From positions 1-64,000 of the forward strand of contig NZ_JACEFJ010000020.1 of NCBI RefSeq assembly GCF_015354735.1: 64,000 nucleotides of DNA, given 5' to 3'. Below are positions 9,113 to 17,793 of this stretch, one piece after another (within the stretch, counting starts at the first letter, position 1; each line of letters begins with the position of its first letter). The position numbers were made by a program, and so were the translations under genes. Below the pieces are notes generated by a model. The model searched no databases, was not told where the DNA came from, and saw only the letters and a list, made by a program, of their open reading frames with translations. The DNA comes from Pararhodonellum marinum. Lineage in GTDB: Bacteria; Bacteroidota; Bacteroidia; Cytophagales; Cyclobacteriaceae.

Positions 9113-11222
9113 TTACGACAATAAGATCGTAAAATACTTCGGCGCAGCCACCCTTATTTGGGGTTTGGCTGGTATGCTGATTGGGGTTTTGGCTGCGACA
9201 CAGCTATTTCTCCCAGAAGCCAATTTGGGTAATCCATACACTACCTATGGCAGGATAAGGCCTTTGCATACCAATGCTGTGATTTTCGCCTTTGTGGGCA
9301 ATGCCATCTTTGCAGGCATTTACTATTCCATGCCTAGGTTATTGAAAGCACCTATGTGGAACAAGACCCTGAGTTGGTTCAATTTCTGGGGATGGCAATT
9401 GATCATCCTTTCGGCAGTCATCACATTGCCTTTGGGCTTGACCACTTCTAAAGAGTATGCTGAATTGGAATGGCCAATCGATATAGCCATCGCCGTTGTT
9501 TGGGTTTCTTTTGGGGCCAACATGATCGGTACCTTGTTAACAAGAAGAGAAAAACACATGTATGTGGCCATTTGGTTCTATTTGGCCTCTTTTGTGACCA
9601 TTGCGGTTTTGCATATTTTCAATTCCCTGGCCCTGCCGGTTTCCTTTTTCAAGAGTTATTCCGCCTATGCAGGAGTGCAGGATGCTTTGGTTCAGTGGTG
9701 GTATGGGCACAATGCCGTGGCATTTTTCCTGACAACCCCATTCTTGGGCTTGATGTATTACTTTCTGCCCAAAGCTGCCAATAGGCCGGTTTATTCTTAC
9801 AAGCTTTCTATTGTGCATTTTTGGTCTTTGATATTTATTTACATCTGGGCTGGCCCTCACCATTTGCTCTACACGGCTTTGCCAGAATGGGCTCAGGTGC
9901 TGGGAGTGGCATTTTCAGTAATGTTGATCGCTCCTTCTTGGGGAGGTATGGTCAATGGTCTGCTTACCCTAAGGGGAGCCTGGGACAAGGTAAGGGTTGA
10001 TCCTGTTTTGAAATTTATGGTTGTGGCCGTTACAGCCTATGGTATGGCTACTTTTGAAGGTCCTTTGTTATCGCTCAAAAGTGTCAATGCCATTGCCCAC
10101 TACACGGACTGGATCGTAGCCCATGTGCACATTGGCGGTCTGGGTTGGAATGGGTTTCTGACTTTCGGTATGCTTTACTGGTTGTGGCCCAGGATGTGGA
10201 AAACCAACCTTTACTCTGTCAGGTTGGCCAACACCCATTTTTGGTTGGGTACGCTCGGCATATTGTTTTATGCACTTCCCATGTATGTGGCTGCGCTTAC
10301 GCAAAGTTTGATGTGGAAGGAATTCAGTGATATGGGCAGACTGGCCTATCCCAACTTTCTGGAAACCGTCATCCAAATTGTTCCCATGTACATGTTGAGG
10401 GCAATTGGGGGACTGTTGTATTTGAGTGGAGCCATCATCATGGTGTATAACCTGATCAAGACCGCCGGTCAGGGCATCTTTGTGGAAGAGGAAATGGATG
10501 AAGCACCTGCTTTGGCCAAATACCAAAGTCAGGCTGGGGAGTATTGGCACAGGGCATGGGAAAGAAAACCCATTTTCTTTACCTTAATGGCCACTGTAGC
10601 CATCCTTATAGGAGGTATAGTGGAAATCATTCCTACCATTCTAGTCAAATCAAATGTTCCTACCATTTCCAGCGTACAGCCCTATACGCCGCTGGAGCTG
10701 CAAGGAAGAGATCTTTACATTGCCAATGGCTGTGTGGGTTGTCATTCACAAATGATAAGACCTTTCCGGTCGGAAACTGAACGGTATGGTGAATATTCCA
10801 AAGCAGGGGAGTTTGTCTATGACCGTCCATTTCTTTGGGGGTCTAAGCGTACCGGTCCTGATCTTCACCGTATCGGGGGCAAGTATCCTGACAGTTGGCA
10901 TTATCACCACATGGTAGATCCAAGAAGTATGTCTCCTGGCTCTTTGATGCCTCCCTATCCTTGGATGTCCACCAACACGCTTTCCCATGATGACATAGGG
11001 GCTAAAATCCGGACTCTTCAAAAGCTTGGGGTGCCTTACCCTGAGGGTTATGATGAAATCGCAAGGGCTGATCTTGAAAAACAAGCAGACCAAGTGGTGG
11101 AAAACCTAAAAGGAGCAGGCATAGAAGTAGCTCCCAATTCAGAGGTAGTGGCCTTGATCGCTTACCTACAGCGCTTGGGTACTGATATTAATAAAGAAAC
11201 TGCTGACCTTCCAATCCGATAA
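9084..11222 (+). CDS. ccoNO: cbb3-type cytochrome c oxidase, fused subunits I and II (CcoN-CcoO)
   Basis: A 712-residue fusion. The first 470 or so residues are the 12-helix haem-copper oxidase CcoN with its conserved haem and CuB His residues (for example in WWYGHNAVAFF, PHHLLY and AHVHIGGLGWNG). The remainder is CcoO: one membrane anchor and a c-type haem site CVGCH at 550-554, followed by the CcoO signature QMIRPFRSETERYGEYS and a methionine-rich MSPGSLMPPYPWM region with the axial ligand. CcoN and CcoO are separate in Proteobacteria; the fusion is usual in Bacteroidota. The enzyme reduces O2 at low concentration and pumps protons. Confidence 0.96.
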   Translation: MSGVTLEKFSYDNKIVKYFGAATLIWGLAGMLIGVLAATQLFLPEANLGNPYTTYGRIRPLHTNAVIFAFVGNAIFAGIYYSMPRLLKAPMWNKTLSWFNFWGWQLIILSAVITLPLGLTTSKEYAELEWPIDIAIAVVWVSFGANMIGTLLTRREKHMYVAIWFYLASFVTIAVLHIFNSLALPVSFFKSYSAYAGVQDALVQWWYGHNAVAFFLTTPFLGLMYYFLPKAANRPVYSYKLSIVHFWSLIFIYIWAGPHHLLYTALPEWAQVLGVAFSVMLIAPSWGGMVNGLLTLRGAWDKVRVDPVLKFMVVAVTAYGMATFEGPLLSLKSVNAIAHYTDWIVAHVHIGGLGWNGFLTFGMLYWLWPRMWKTNLYSVRLANTHFWLGTLGILFYALPMYVAALTQSLMWKEFSDMGRLAYPNFLETVIQIVPMYMLRAIGGLLYLSGAIIMVYNLIKTAGQGIFVEEEMDEAPALAKYQSQAGEYWHRAWERKPIFFTLMATVAILIGGIVEIIPTILVKSNVPTISSVQPYTPLELQGRDLYIANGCVGCHSQMIRPFRSETERYGEYSKAGEFVYDRPFLWGSKRTGPDLHRIGGKYPDSWHYHHMVDPRSMSPGSLMPPYPWMSTNTLSHDDIGAKIRTLQKLGVPYPEGYDEIARADLEKQADQVVENLKGAGIEVAPNSEVVALIAYLQRLGTDINKETADLPIR

Positions 11223-11226
11223 AACC

Positions 11227-11424
11227 ATGCAAAAAGAAATTCTAAGAACCATAGAAAATGTTGAAATCTATCCCCTCATCTCACTGATCATATTTGTGCT
11301 CTTTTTTATAGGGATGTTTTGGTGGGTGGTAAGGGTAGACCAAAAATACATTGATCATATGAAGCAACTTCCTATGAATGAGGAACATCAAAAAACCAGC
11401 GATCATGAGACAAATAAAAATTAA
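11227..11424 (+). CDS. ccoQ: cbb3 oxidase small subunit CcoQ-like
   Basis: A 65-residue protein with a single transmembrane helix at about residues 18-38 (IFVLFFIGMFWWVVRVD) and a short hydrophilic tail. Size and position between ccoNO and ccoP identify it as the CcoQ-type stabilising subunit; sequence conservation in this family is low, so the call is mostly from context. It begins 4 bp after ccoNO and overlaps the ccoP start. Confidence 0.72.
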   Translation: MQKEILRTIENVEIYPLISLIIFVLFFIGMFWWVVRVDQKYIDHMKQLPMNEEHQKTSDHETNKN

Positions 11425-12349
11425 CCTATTGACATTCATAGGCATGATTTTGACGATTCCTGCCTTCGCCCAAGCATCCGATCCAGGGCTGATAGAGTCT
11501 TTTTCCGCCATGAGCGGAACAGAAGTAGCCATACTAATTATCATCGCAGTGATCATAGGTTTGATTCTTTTGATGTTGGTAATGATGCTATACCTACTTT
11601 CCTTTTTAACCAAAGTTTTGAAAAAAGAGGATGAATCATTGGTAAATGAACCCTCATTTTGGGAGAAATTTAAGGTGAGGTACCTTACCGGCCAATTGAA
11701 GCCTGTAGAAAAGGAGCATGAAATCATGATGGACCACAGTTATGATGGAATCGTCGAGTTGGACAATTATATGCCTCCATGGCTCAAATATACTTTCTAC
11801 TTGACCATCATTTTCGGTGTTGGGTACTTTTTGAATTACTCCGTGCTTGGTATCGGTCAGACACAATTTGAGGAGTATCAGGAAGAATTGCGAATTGCTT
11901 CAATTGAGGAGGAGCAGAGGCGGTCCATGGCACTTGCCACCATTGATGAAACCACAGTTGTTTTTGATGCAACTGGTCCTGGACTTAGGGCCGGACAGAC
12001 CATCTATGAAAACAACTGTGCAGCCTGTCACGCCAGAGATGGTGGAGGGGGAGTAGGACCTAACCTTACAGATGAATACTGGATCCATGGAGGCAGTATT
12101 TCAGATATTTTCAAAGTGGTAAAATATGGCGTGATCCAAAAAGGCATGATTCCTTGGCAGGATCAACTGAGCCCGGAAGAAATGCAACAGGTTTCAAGTT
12201 TCATATTAACCCTTCAGGAAACAACACCGCTTAATCCCAAAGCCCCCGAAGGTGAAAAATATGAACCTGCCATAGAGGAGCCGACAGATGCATTAGGAGG
12301 CGATGAGTTGGGTTTGGAACCAGTGGATGAAAGTGAAGAAGAAAATTAA
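11405..12349 (+). CDS. ccoP: cbb3-type cytochrome c oxidase subunit III (CcoP), mono-haem
   Basis: About 314 residues from the ATG at 11405, which gives a clean signal-like N-terminus (ending AFAQA); an upstream in-frame ATG at 11378 would add nine residues. Two further membrane helices follow (about 38-65 and 122-140), then a periplasmic cytochrome c domain with CAACH at 205-209 and axial Met in KGMIPW. Only one CXXCH is present, whereas proteobacterial CcoP has two. The acidic tail (EEPTDALGGDELG...) is unusual but probably harmless. It feeds electrons from soluble cytochrome c or directly from the bc1/ACIII complex into CcoNO. Confidence 0.9.
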   Translation: MRQIKINLLTFIGMILTIPAFAQASDPGLIESFSAMSGTEVAILIIIAVIIGLILLMLVMMLYLLSFLTKVLKKEDESLVNEPSFWEKFKVRYLTGQLKPVEKEHEIMMDHSYDGIVELDNYMPPWLKYTFYLTIIFGVGYFLNYSVLGIGQTQFEEYQEELRIASIEEEQRRSMALATIDETTVVFDATGPGLRAGQTIYENNCAACHARDGGGGVGPNLTDEYWIHGGSISDIFKVVKYGVIQKGMIPWQDQLSPEEMQQVSSFILTLQETTPLNPKAPEGEKYEPAIEEPTDALGGDELGLEPVDESEEEN

Positions 12350-12407
12350 CACCAATCAGAAATAGCTTAGATCTCAATAAAATAATCACAGGGATTCCCT
12401 TCATTGA

Positions 12408-13826
12408 ATGAGTAAGAAAAACCCACATATACAACCGGATAAATTCAGAGATTCCTTGGCTACCGTCCAAGAAGATGGAAAAAGGAATTGGATTTACCCT
12501 AAAAAAGTTTCCGGTAAATTTTACCGTTGGAGAACATATGTGTCATGGGTGTTGCTTGGGATTTTGTTTGCCGGACCATTTATTCAGGTAGGAGGGAGAC
12601 CTTGGTTTTTATTTAACATATTCGAAAGAAAATTCATCATTTTCGGAGCGGTGTTTTGGCCGCAGGATACCCATTTGTTGATATTCTTGCTTTTGATTTT
12701 TGTGGTTTTTATCATATTGTTTACAGTGGTTTTCGGACGGGTATTCTGTGGTTGGGCCTGTCCGCAAACCCTGTTTATGGAAATGGTGTTTCGTAAGATC
12801 GAATATTGGATCGAAGGAGATGCCAATCAGCAGAGACAACTGAACGCCATGGAATGGAATGGTGAGAAGATCAGGAAAAAAGGATTTAAAATGACCTTGT
12901 TTGTGCTGATTTCTCTTTTGATTTCCCACACTGTAATGGCCTATCTGATAGGTTTGGACAAAGTCGTAGAAATCGTATCCCAGCCTCCAAGCCAAAACCT
13001 CTCGGGTTTTATTGGGCTGATGGCTTTTACGGGTATTTTCCTTTTCGTCTTTACCTGGTTCAGGGAACAGGCCTGTTTGGTAGTATGTCCATATGGCCGA
13101 TTGCAAGGTGTATTACTGGATAACAACTCTATCAATGTCAGCTATGACTATGTAAGAGGTGAGCCTAGGGCACCCATAAGAAAAAACCAAGCGACTGAAG
13201 CGCCAAAGGGAGATTGCATTGACTGCGGACTTTGTGTTCAGGTCTGTCCAACAGGAATAGACATCAGAAATGGGATCCAAATGGAATGTGTCAATTGCAC
13301 GGCTTGTATGGATGCCTGTGATGAGGTAATGGTCAAAGTAGACAGGCCGCTTGGATTGATCCGGTATGCCTCAGAAAACAGCATTCAACAAGGGAAACAG
13401 CAATTGGTTACACCTCGTGTAAAAGGTTACTCAGTGATTTTGGTGATTTTGATGGCGATGTTTATTGGCCTTTTAGTCACAAGGGATGATTTAGGAGCTA
13501 CTGTGATGCGTTTTAGTGGCATGACCTTCCAGGAGAGGGAAAATGGTCAGATTAGCAACCTTTACCAGATAACCATCATCAACAAAACCTTTGAAGCCCA
13601 GCAAGTGGGTCTTGGTGCTGAAGACGAAAAATATCACATAGAGATCATTGGGGATCAAAATTGGACCATCCCCGGTCAGACAAAATTTGAAGGTAGATTC
13701 TTTGTCGTGATTTCAGGAGAAAATGTTAAAGCCAATCAAGAAAACATCCATTTGAATTTACTTCAAAATGGAAAGATCATAGAGAGAAAAAAAACGAGTT
13801 TTGTGGCTCCCTTATCCCAGAAGTAG
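12408..13826 (+). CDS. ccoG: cbb3 oxidase accessory ferredoxin-like protein CcoG (FixG/RdxA)
   Basis: A 472-residue membrane iron-sulfur protein. After the N-terminal helices come the conserved Cys pairs FCGWACPQT and ACLVVCPYG, then two 4Fe-4S motifs, CIDCGLCVQVCP and CVNCTACMDACD, at about residues 270-305, and a C-terminal Ig-like domain. CcoG reduces Cu(II) during copper delivery to the cbb3 oxidase in studied bacteria. It lies 58 bp after ccoP and 32 bp before ccoH, in the usual Bacteroidota order. Confidence 0.95.
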   Translation: MSKKNPHIQPDKFRDSLATVQEDGKRNWIYPKKVSGKFYRWRTYVSWVLLGILFAGPFIQVGGRPWFLFNIFERKFIIFGAVFWPQDTHLLIFLLLIFVVFIILFTVVFGRVFCGWACPQTLFMEMVFRKIEYWIEGDANQQRQLNAMEWNGEKIRKKGFKMTLFVLISLLISHTVMAYLIGLDKVVEIVSQPPSQNLSGFIGLMAFTGIFLFVFTWFREQACLVVCPYGRLQGVLLDNNSINVSYDYVRGEPRAPIRKNQATEAPKGDCIDCGLCVQVCPTGIDIRNGIQMECVNCTACMDACDEVMVKVDRPLGLIRYASENSIQQGKQQLVTPRVKGYSVILVILMAMFIGLLVTRDDLGATVMRFSGMTFQERENGQISNLYQITIINKTFEAQQVGLGAEDEKYHIEIIGDQNWTIPGQTKFEGRFFVVISGENVKANQENIHLNLLQNGKIIERKKTSFVAPLSQK

Positions 13827-13858
13827 GAAAGGAAAAAATCATTATTAATTGAAAAAAT

Positions 13859-14284
13859 ATGAATTGGGGAAATAGCATTGTAATTGTTTTTGTGGTTTTT
13901 GCTGTTATAATGATCAGCATGGTGACCATTTGTATGAAGCAGGATGACTTGCACTTGGTCACTCAACATTACTATGAGGAGGAAATCAAATATCAAGAGC
14001 ACATAGACAGGGTGATCAATGCCTCGACACTTAATTTGACGGCATTGGCCTATGATAGGGATAAAAAAACCATGACCCTTGATTTACCGATTGGAGCTGT
14101 GGGTAGCCTGCATTTTTTTAGGCCATCTGATGCTCGACTTGACCAGATATTGGCAGTGAACATGGATCAGGAAAAAGGTATACAAGTAGATGTAAAGGGC
14201 TTGAAACCAGGTTACTGGAGAGTCAAATTGAACTGGACAGCATCCGGCAAGGAATATTTTCAAGAACTCAAAATCAATATTTAA
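13859..14284 (+). CDS. ccoH: cbb3 oxidase assembly protein CcoH/FixH
   Basis: A 141-residue protein with one N-terminal transmembrane helix (WGNSIVIVFVVFAVIMISM) followed by a periplasmic domain that contains the FixH-type segments HYYEEEIKYQEHIDR and a beta-rich end with PGYWRVKLNW. It acts in late assembly of the oxidase, next to CcoI. Its stop codon abuts the start of the following TauE/SafE-like gene with no gap, which indicates one operon. Confidence 0.85.
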   Translation: MNWGNSIVIVFVVFAVIMISMVTICMKQDDLHLVTQHYYEEEIKYQEHIDRVINASTLNLTALAYDRDKKTMTLDLPIGAVGSLHFFRPSDARLDQILAVNMDQEKGIQVDVKGLKPGYWRVKLNWTASGKEYFQELKINI

Positions 14285-14998
14285 ATGCTTTGGACAGCAT
14301 TCTTATTGGGCTTACTGGGGTCGTTCCATTGTTTGGGCATGTGTGGGCCTATAGCCTTAGCTATATCAGCTAAGGAGAAGAGCCAGTACTACAGCAGAAA
14401 GCTGGCTTATAACTTTGGGAGGACTGTTACATACACTTTTTTGGGAGCGATTATCGGAATGCTGGGTTTTTCTCTCAGCCTGGTGGGAATACAGCAATGG
14501 GTTTCAATTGGCATGGGCGTATTGATCCTGATCATGGCCTTCAACTATAAAAAAGCGGAAGCTTTGTTGGCCAAAGCCGGGTGGTTTGGAATCATATTCA
14601 AACTGAAAAACGCATTGGGATCACGGTTAAATCCTAAGCAAAGCGGCAGTTACTTCATAATCGGGTTGCTCAATGGTTTTTTACCTTGCGGCATGGTCTA
14701 CATGGCCTTGGTGGCATCTTTGGCCTTACAAAACCCGCTTCAGGGTGCCTTTTACATGTTCTTTTTCGGTTTAGGAACCATCCCACTCTTGCTCGGATTA
14801 ATGGTGTCAGGAAAGATGTTTTCGCTCCGAGTGAGACAAAAACTGCTCAAAGGCATGCCTTATTTAGCCATGTTTGTAGGTATTCTCTTTATTGCAAGAG
14901 GATTGGGACTGGGAATCTCCATGTTCAGCCCGAGTTTTACCATGGCTCAGGGTAGAACCAACGGAACCATTGAAATGACAATGTGTAGCGGGGACTGA
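14285..14998 (+). CDS. TauE/SafE (UreH-like) membrane protein, cbb3-associated
   Basis: A 237-residue protein with about six membrane helices. The N-terminal GSFHCLGMCGP motif, with a His-Cys and a Met-Cys close to the membrane surface, is the hallmark of the cbb3-linked branch of the sulfite exporter TauE/SafE superfamily; a second Cys-bearing repeat occurs as GFLPCGMVYM near the middle. These proteins are commonly the last gene of cco clusters in Bacteroidota and are thought to take part in copper handling, although transport activity has not been shown here. It starts directly after the ccoH stop codon. Confidence 0.85.
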   Translation: MLWTAFLLGLLGSFHCLGMCGPIALAISAKEKSQYYSRKLAYNFGRTVTYTFLGAIIGMLGFSLSLVGIQQWVSIGMGVLILIMAFNYKKAEALLAKAGWFGIIFKLKNALGSRLNPKQSGSYFIIGLLNGFLPCGMVYMALVASLALQNPLQGAFYMFFFGLGTIPLLLGLMVSGKMFSLRVRQKLLKGMPYLAMFVGILFIARGLGLGISMFSPSFTMAQGRTNGTIEMTMCSGD

Positions 14999-15008
14999 AA
15001 TTAAAATC

Positions 15009-15043
15009 GGACAGAGCGACATTAATTTGTTGCCGCTCTCTCC
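15009..15043. terminator. Possible terminator hairpin between convergent cco operon and aqpZ
   Basis: GGACAGAGCG and CGCTCTCTCC can pair over ten positions with one mismatch and a 15-nt loop. It lies in the 68-bp gap between two convergent genes. The following T-run is not directly adjacent, so efficiency is doubtful. Confidence 0.35.
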
Positions 15044-15066
15044 AATGAAACAATTTTTTAAGTTGC

Positions 15067-15750
15067 TTATTCTTTCGCAAAAATTGCTTTGTAAGCCAAG
15101 CCTGCCAATATGGCTCCTATAACGGGTGCAACAATAAATAACCAAACCTGACCCAGGACCTCTCCACCCACAAATACGGCCTGACTGATGCTTCTAGCTG
15201 GATTGACCGAAGTATTGGTAACCGGTATACTGATCAAGTGGATCAAGGTCAAAGCCAAACCAATCGCCAATCCAGCGAATCCTTTTGGTGCCCTGGAATC
15301 TGTAGCCCCTAAAATGATGAGCAAAAACATAAAAGTCATGACGACTTCTGTGAGGAAGGCAGAAGTCAGGTTATATCCCCCTGGGGAATGTTCTCCATAT
15401 CCATTGGCCGCAAAATTACCAATCGCATCACCGTTTCCGGTAGCAATCACATAGAGAATGGTAGCTGCAAACAGAGCACCCAGGATCTGAGCGATGATGT
15501 AGGGGGCCAATTCCTTACTGCTGAACCTCCCCCCGACCAAAAGACCTACCGACACCGCGGGATTGAGGTGAGCCCCGGAAATGTGCCCAAGACCATAAGC
15601 AATGGTCAATACAGTTAGTCCAAAGGCAAGAGATACCCCTACCAAACCAATACCTACCTCCGGAAAGCCAGCTGCCAATACCGCACTGCCACAACCTCCC
15701 AGCACCAGCCAAAAGGTTCCGAAAAATTCCGCAACTAATTTTTTCATCAT
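15067..15750 (-). CDS. aqpZ: Aquaporin Z, water channel
   Basis: A 227-residue six-helix MIP-family channel with both pore-forming NPA boxes: [11 protein letters not shown] near residue 65 and [10 protein letters not shown] near residue 185. The start [19 protein letters not shown] is typical of AqpZ, and the residues around the second NPA (NPARS) point to a water-specific channel and not a glycerol facilitator, which would have NPARD. It is a single-gene unit convergent with the cco operon. Confidence 0.95.
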   Translation of the reverse strand: MMKKLVAEFFGTFWLVLGGCGSAVLAAGFPEVGIGLVGVSLAFGLTVLTIAYGLGHISGAHLNPAVSVGLLVGGRFSSKELAPYIIAQILGALFAATILYVIATGNGDAIGNFAANGYGEHSPGGYNLTSAFLTEVVMTFMFLLIILGATDSRAPKGFAGLAIGLALTLIHLISIPVTNTSVNPARSISQAVFVGGEVLGQVWLFIVAPVIGAILAGLAYKAIFAKE

Positions 15751-15994
15751 AATTTTTAAGACGTTGAATTAAAAGAAAATTGAAAACAATGACTACCAAT
15801 AACCAATTGGAATAGCGAACTAAAATAAAAATATTATTTCTTAAAAATGAATTATATCAAAATAAAAAATACAAAAAGTCATATAAATTAGAATAATTAT
15901 TTTTTGATATCTGTTTTAATTTTTTTGTGTAATTATAAATTATTTTAATAATACTTTTCTATAATTTATTATAAAAATCATTGTCGGAAATAGA

Positions 15995-17368
15995 TTAAAT
16001 CGCATTACTAAAGACAGATTTCCCTTGCCTAGTTGTTCGGAAAGCCGGGTCAAAAGTGGAACAAATATTTCTGACAAAAGGTATACCAGGCTCTAAAATT
16101 ATCAGCCCCATTTGGTCATATGCAACCATACCATCTTCAACGAATTCATCTAAGCAAATCTTTATGCCCTCTTCCATTTGATTGTAAAATGCGGTATCCC
16201 ATTCCAGTTGGTGGTTGCAAATCAAAGCTAGTATGATGTTTTTTATCTTGAAGTCTTCTTGGGATAAAACATGGCCTTTTTCGATGGCCAATTGATTATT
16301 TTCTAGATGGTTTTTGTATGTCTCAATTGACTTGGAATTCTGGGCATAGGCAAGGTGGACATCACTGATTGCACTGCTGCCCAATCCAATCAAAATCTTG
16401 GAAGGCGATGTAGTATAACCCATAAAATTCCGGTGCAATTTTTTTGCAAGTTTGGCATGACAAATCGGGTCTTCCTCCAGGGAAAAATGGTCCATTCCAA
16501 TTTCCAAATAGCCGGCTTCCTCAAGAATGGCTCGTCCCCTTTCATAAAGCTTTCTTTTTTCTGTTTCTTGGGGAAGAAAAGGGGCAAAATGGTTTTGAGA
16601 AGGGAATACGGAAGGCAAGTGGGCATAGCTGTAGAAGGCAATCCTGTCTGGTTTCAGGTCCAAGGTCTTTTGAAAAGTATCTTCTATGCTGCTCAAGGTT
16701 TGGTGAGGAAGCCCATAAATCAGGTCGTAATTGATGGATTCGTATCCGATTTTTCTGGCAGTTTCGGTCACTTCCACTACTTTCTCCAAGGGCTGAATGC
16801 GGTGAATGGCCTGCTGTACCTTTAGATTCAAATCCTGAATACCAAAACTCACCCTTCGAAACCCCAAATCAAATAGGGTCTGAAGATGGTCTTTTGAAGT
16901 ATTGTTGGGATGACCCTCGAAACTGAATGAAGCCTGATCCAGCACAATTGCCTTTGAGGTGATCTCAGTAATAAGTCTATGAAGAGAGCTCGGCGAAAAA
17001 AAAGTAGGCGTCCCTCCTCCCAGATGGATTCCAGCCAGATTTGGAAGATCGGGTAGCCAACTCATATAAAGGTCCCATTCGGTCAATAGGGCATCTATGT
17101 AAGTATCTTCTACTTGGTGATTTTTGGTGATCCTTTTGTTGCAGCCACAGTAAGTGCAGAGGCTTTCGCAATAGGGTAAATGGATGTAAAGAGTGATTCC
17201 TTCTTCTTTTCCGAAAAGCTGGTAAGCACTTTGAAATTGACTCACCCAGGATGCTTCATTTACATTTCCAGACCAGTGCGGTAGCGTGGGATAACTGGTG
17301 TACCTCGGAACTGGAACATTGTATTTTTGGATCAGATCCTCTTGTGTCAAAGGTTTTTTAATGGTCAT
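15995..17368 (-). CDS. hemN: Oxygen-independent coproporphyrinogen III oxidase (radical SAM)
   Basis: A 457-residue radical SAM enzyme that decarboxylates coproporphyrinogen III to protoporphyrinogen IX without oxygen. The 4Fe-4S/SAM site is YCESLCTYCGCNKR with Cys67, Cys71 and Cys74; the conserved N-terminal NVPVPRYTSYPT and the GGGTPTF glycine motif also match true HemN and not the HemW/HutW relatives, which lack CxxxCxxC followed by Cys-Asn. Full length for the family. Its location beside the cbb3 oxidase cluster and an FNR-like site 66 bp upstream fit expression under low oxygen. Confidence 0.95.
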   Translation of the reverse strand: MTIKKPLTQEDLIQKYNVPVPRYTSYPTLPHWSGNVNEASWVSQFQSAYQLFGKEEGITLYIHLPYCESLCTYCGCNKRITKNHQVEDTYIDALLTEWDLYMSWLPDLPNLAGIHLGGGTPTFFSPSSLHRLITEITSKAIVLDQASFSFEGHPNNTSKDHLQTLFDLGFRRVSFGIQDLNLKVQQAIHRIQPLEKVVEVTETARKIGYESINYDLIYGLPHQTLSSIEDTFQKTLDLKPDRIAFYSYAHLPSVFPSQNHFAPFLPQETEKRKLYERGRAILEEAGYLEIGMDHFSLEEDPICHAKLAKKLHRNFMGYTTSPSKILIGLGSSAISDVHLAYAQNSKSIETYKNHLENNQLAIEKGHVLSQEDFKIKNIILALICNHQLEWDTAFYNQMEEGIKICLDEFVEDGMVAYDQMGLIILEPGIPFVRNICSTFDPAFRTTRQGKSVFSNAI

Positions 17369-17427
17369 AGTGTTGCAAATTTCCCCTAATCTTTATATAA
17401 AACACATGAGTAAAAACTTCACTAAAC

Positions 17428-17441
17428 CTGATAAATGTCAG
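17428..17441 (-). promoter_or_regulatory. FNR-like palindrome upstream of hemN
   Basis: CTGAT-AAAT-GTCAG is a perfect outer inverted repeat and resembles TTGAT-N4-ATCAA. The centre lies 66 bp upstream of the hemN ATG, nearly the same distance as the site before the Usp-like gene at 5749, which supports a shared regulator. Confidence 0.45.
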
Positions 17442-17727
17442 TTTTTAGCACCTAAACATTGTTATAGATTAATGGTTATCCGCTTCTTTGCCACTAACCC
17501 AACATTCTTCTTCAAACGGGTTGGAAGTCCGAAGTCTGATGTACCGGACATTTCAATTTGCTGGCGAGAATTATATTGAATTACCATTTTACTGGCATCA
17601 TTCCGTACATACATGTATAGATTTTAACACACACAAGTTTAGAAGCCTAATTAATTCTTCCTACAGGCGATTTTAAATGATATGAATTGGCTATTAGGAT
17701 ATTTCCTTGTACTAACTCCCAACGTAC

Positions 17728-17763
17728 ACCGGATTAAGTAAATCCTTTCAAATCCGGTTTTTT
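17728..17763 (+). terminator. Rho-independent terminator with no obvious upstream gene
   Basis: ACCGGATT and AATCCGGT form a perfect 8-bp stem with a 15-nt loop, followed by a run of T. It points in the plus direction 31 bp before the alkB-like gene. No plus-strand gene lies between it and hemN, so it may end a small RNA or act as a leader attenuator. Confidence 0.6.
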
Positions 17764-17793
17764 AAAGCTCATTTATTTTGATTAAATTTTGGA

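Larger units (their letters stand above)
17369..17793. other. Intergenic region between divergent hemN and alkB-like genes
   Basis: This 425-bp stretch contains an FNR-like site near hemN and a plus-strand terminator-like hairpin close to alkB. No convincing gene is seen: the short open frames at 17298-17579 and 17488-17676 have no family features. Confidence 0.5.

Noticed and set aside
17488-17676. 62-codon open frame between hemN and alkB
   Set aside because: No family pattern, atypical composition and no start context; treated as intergenic.
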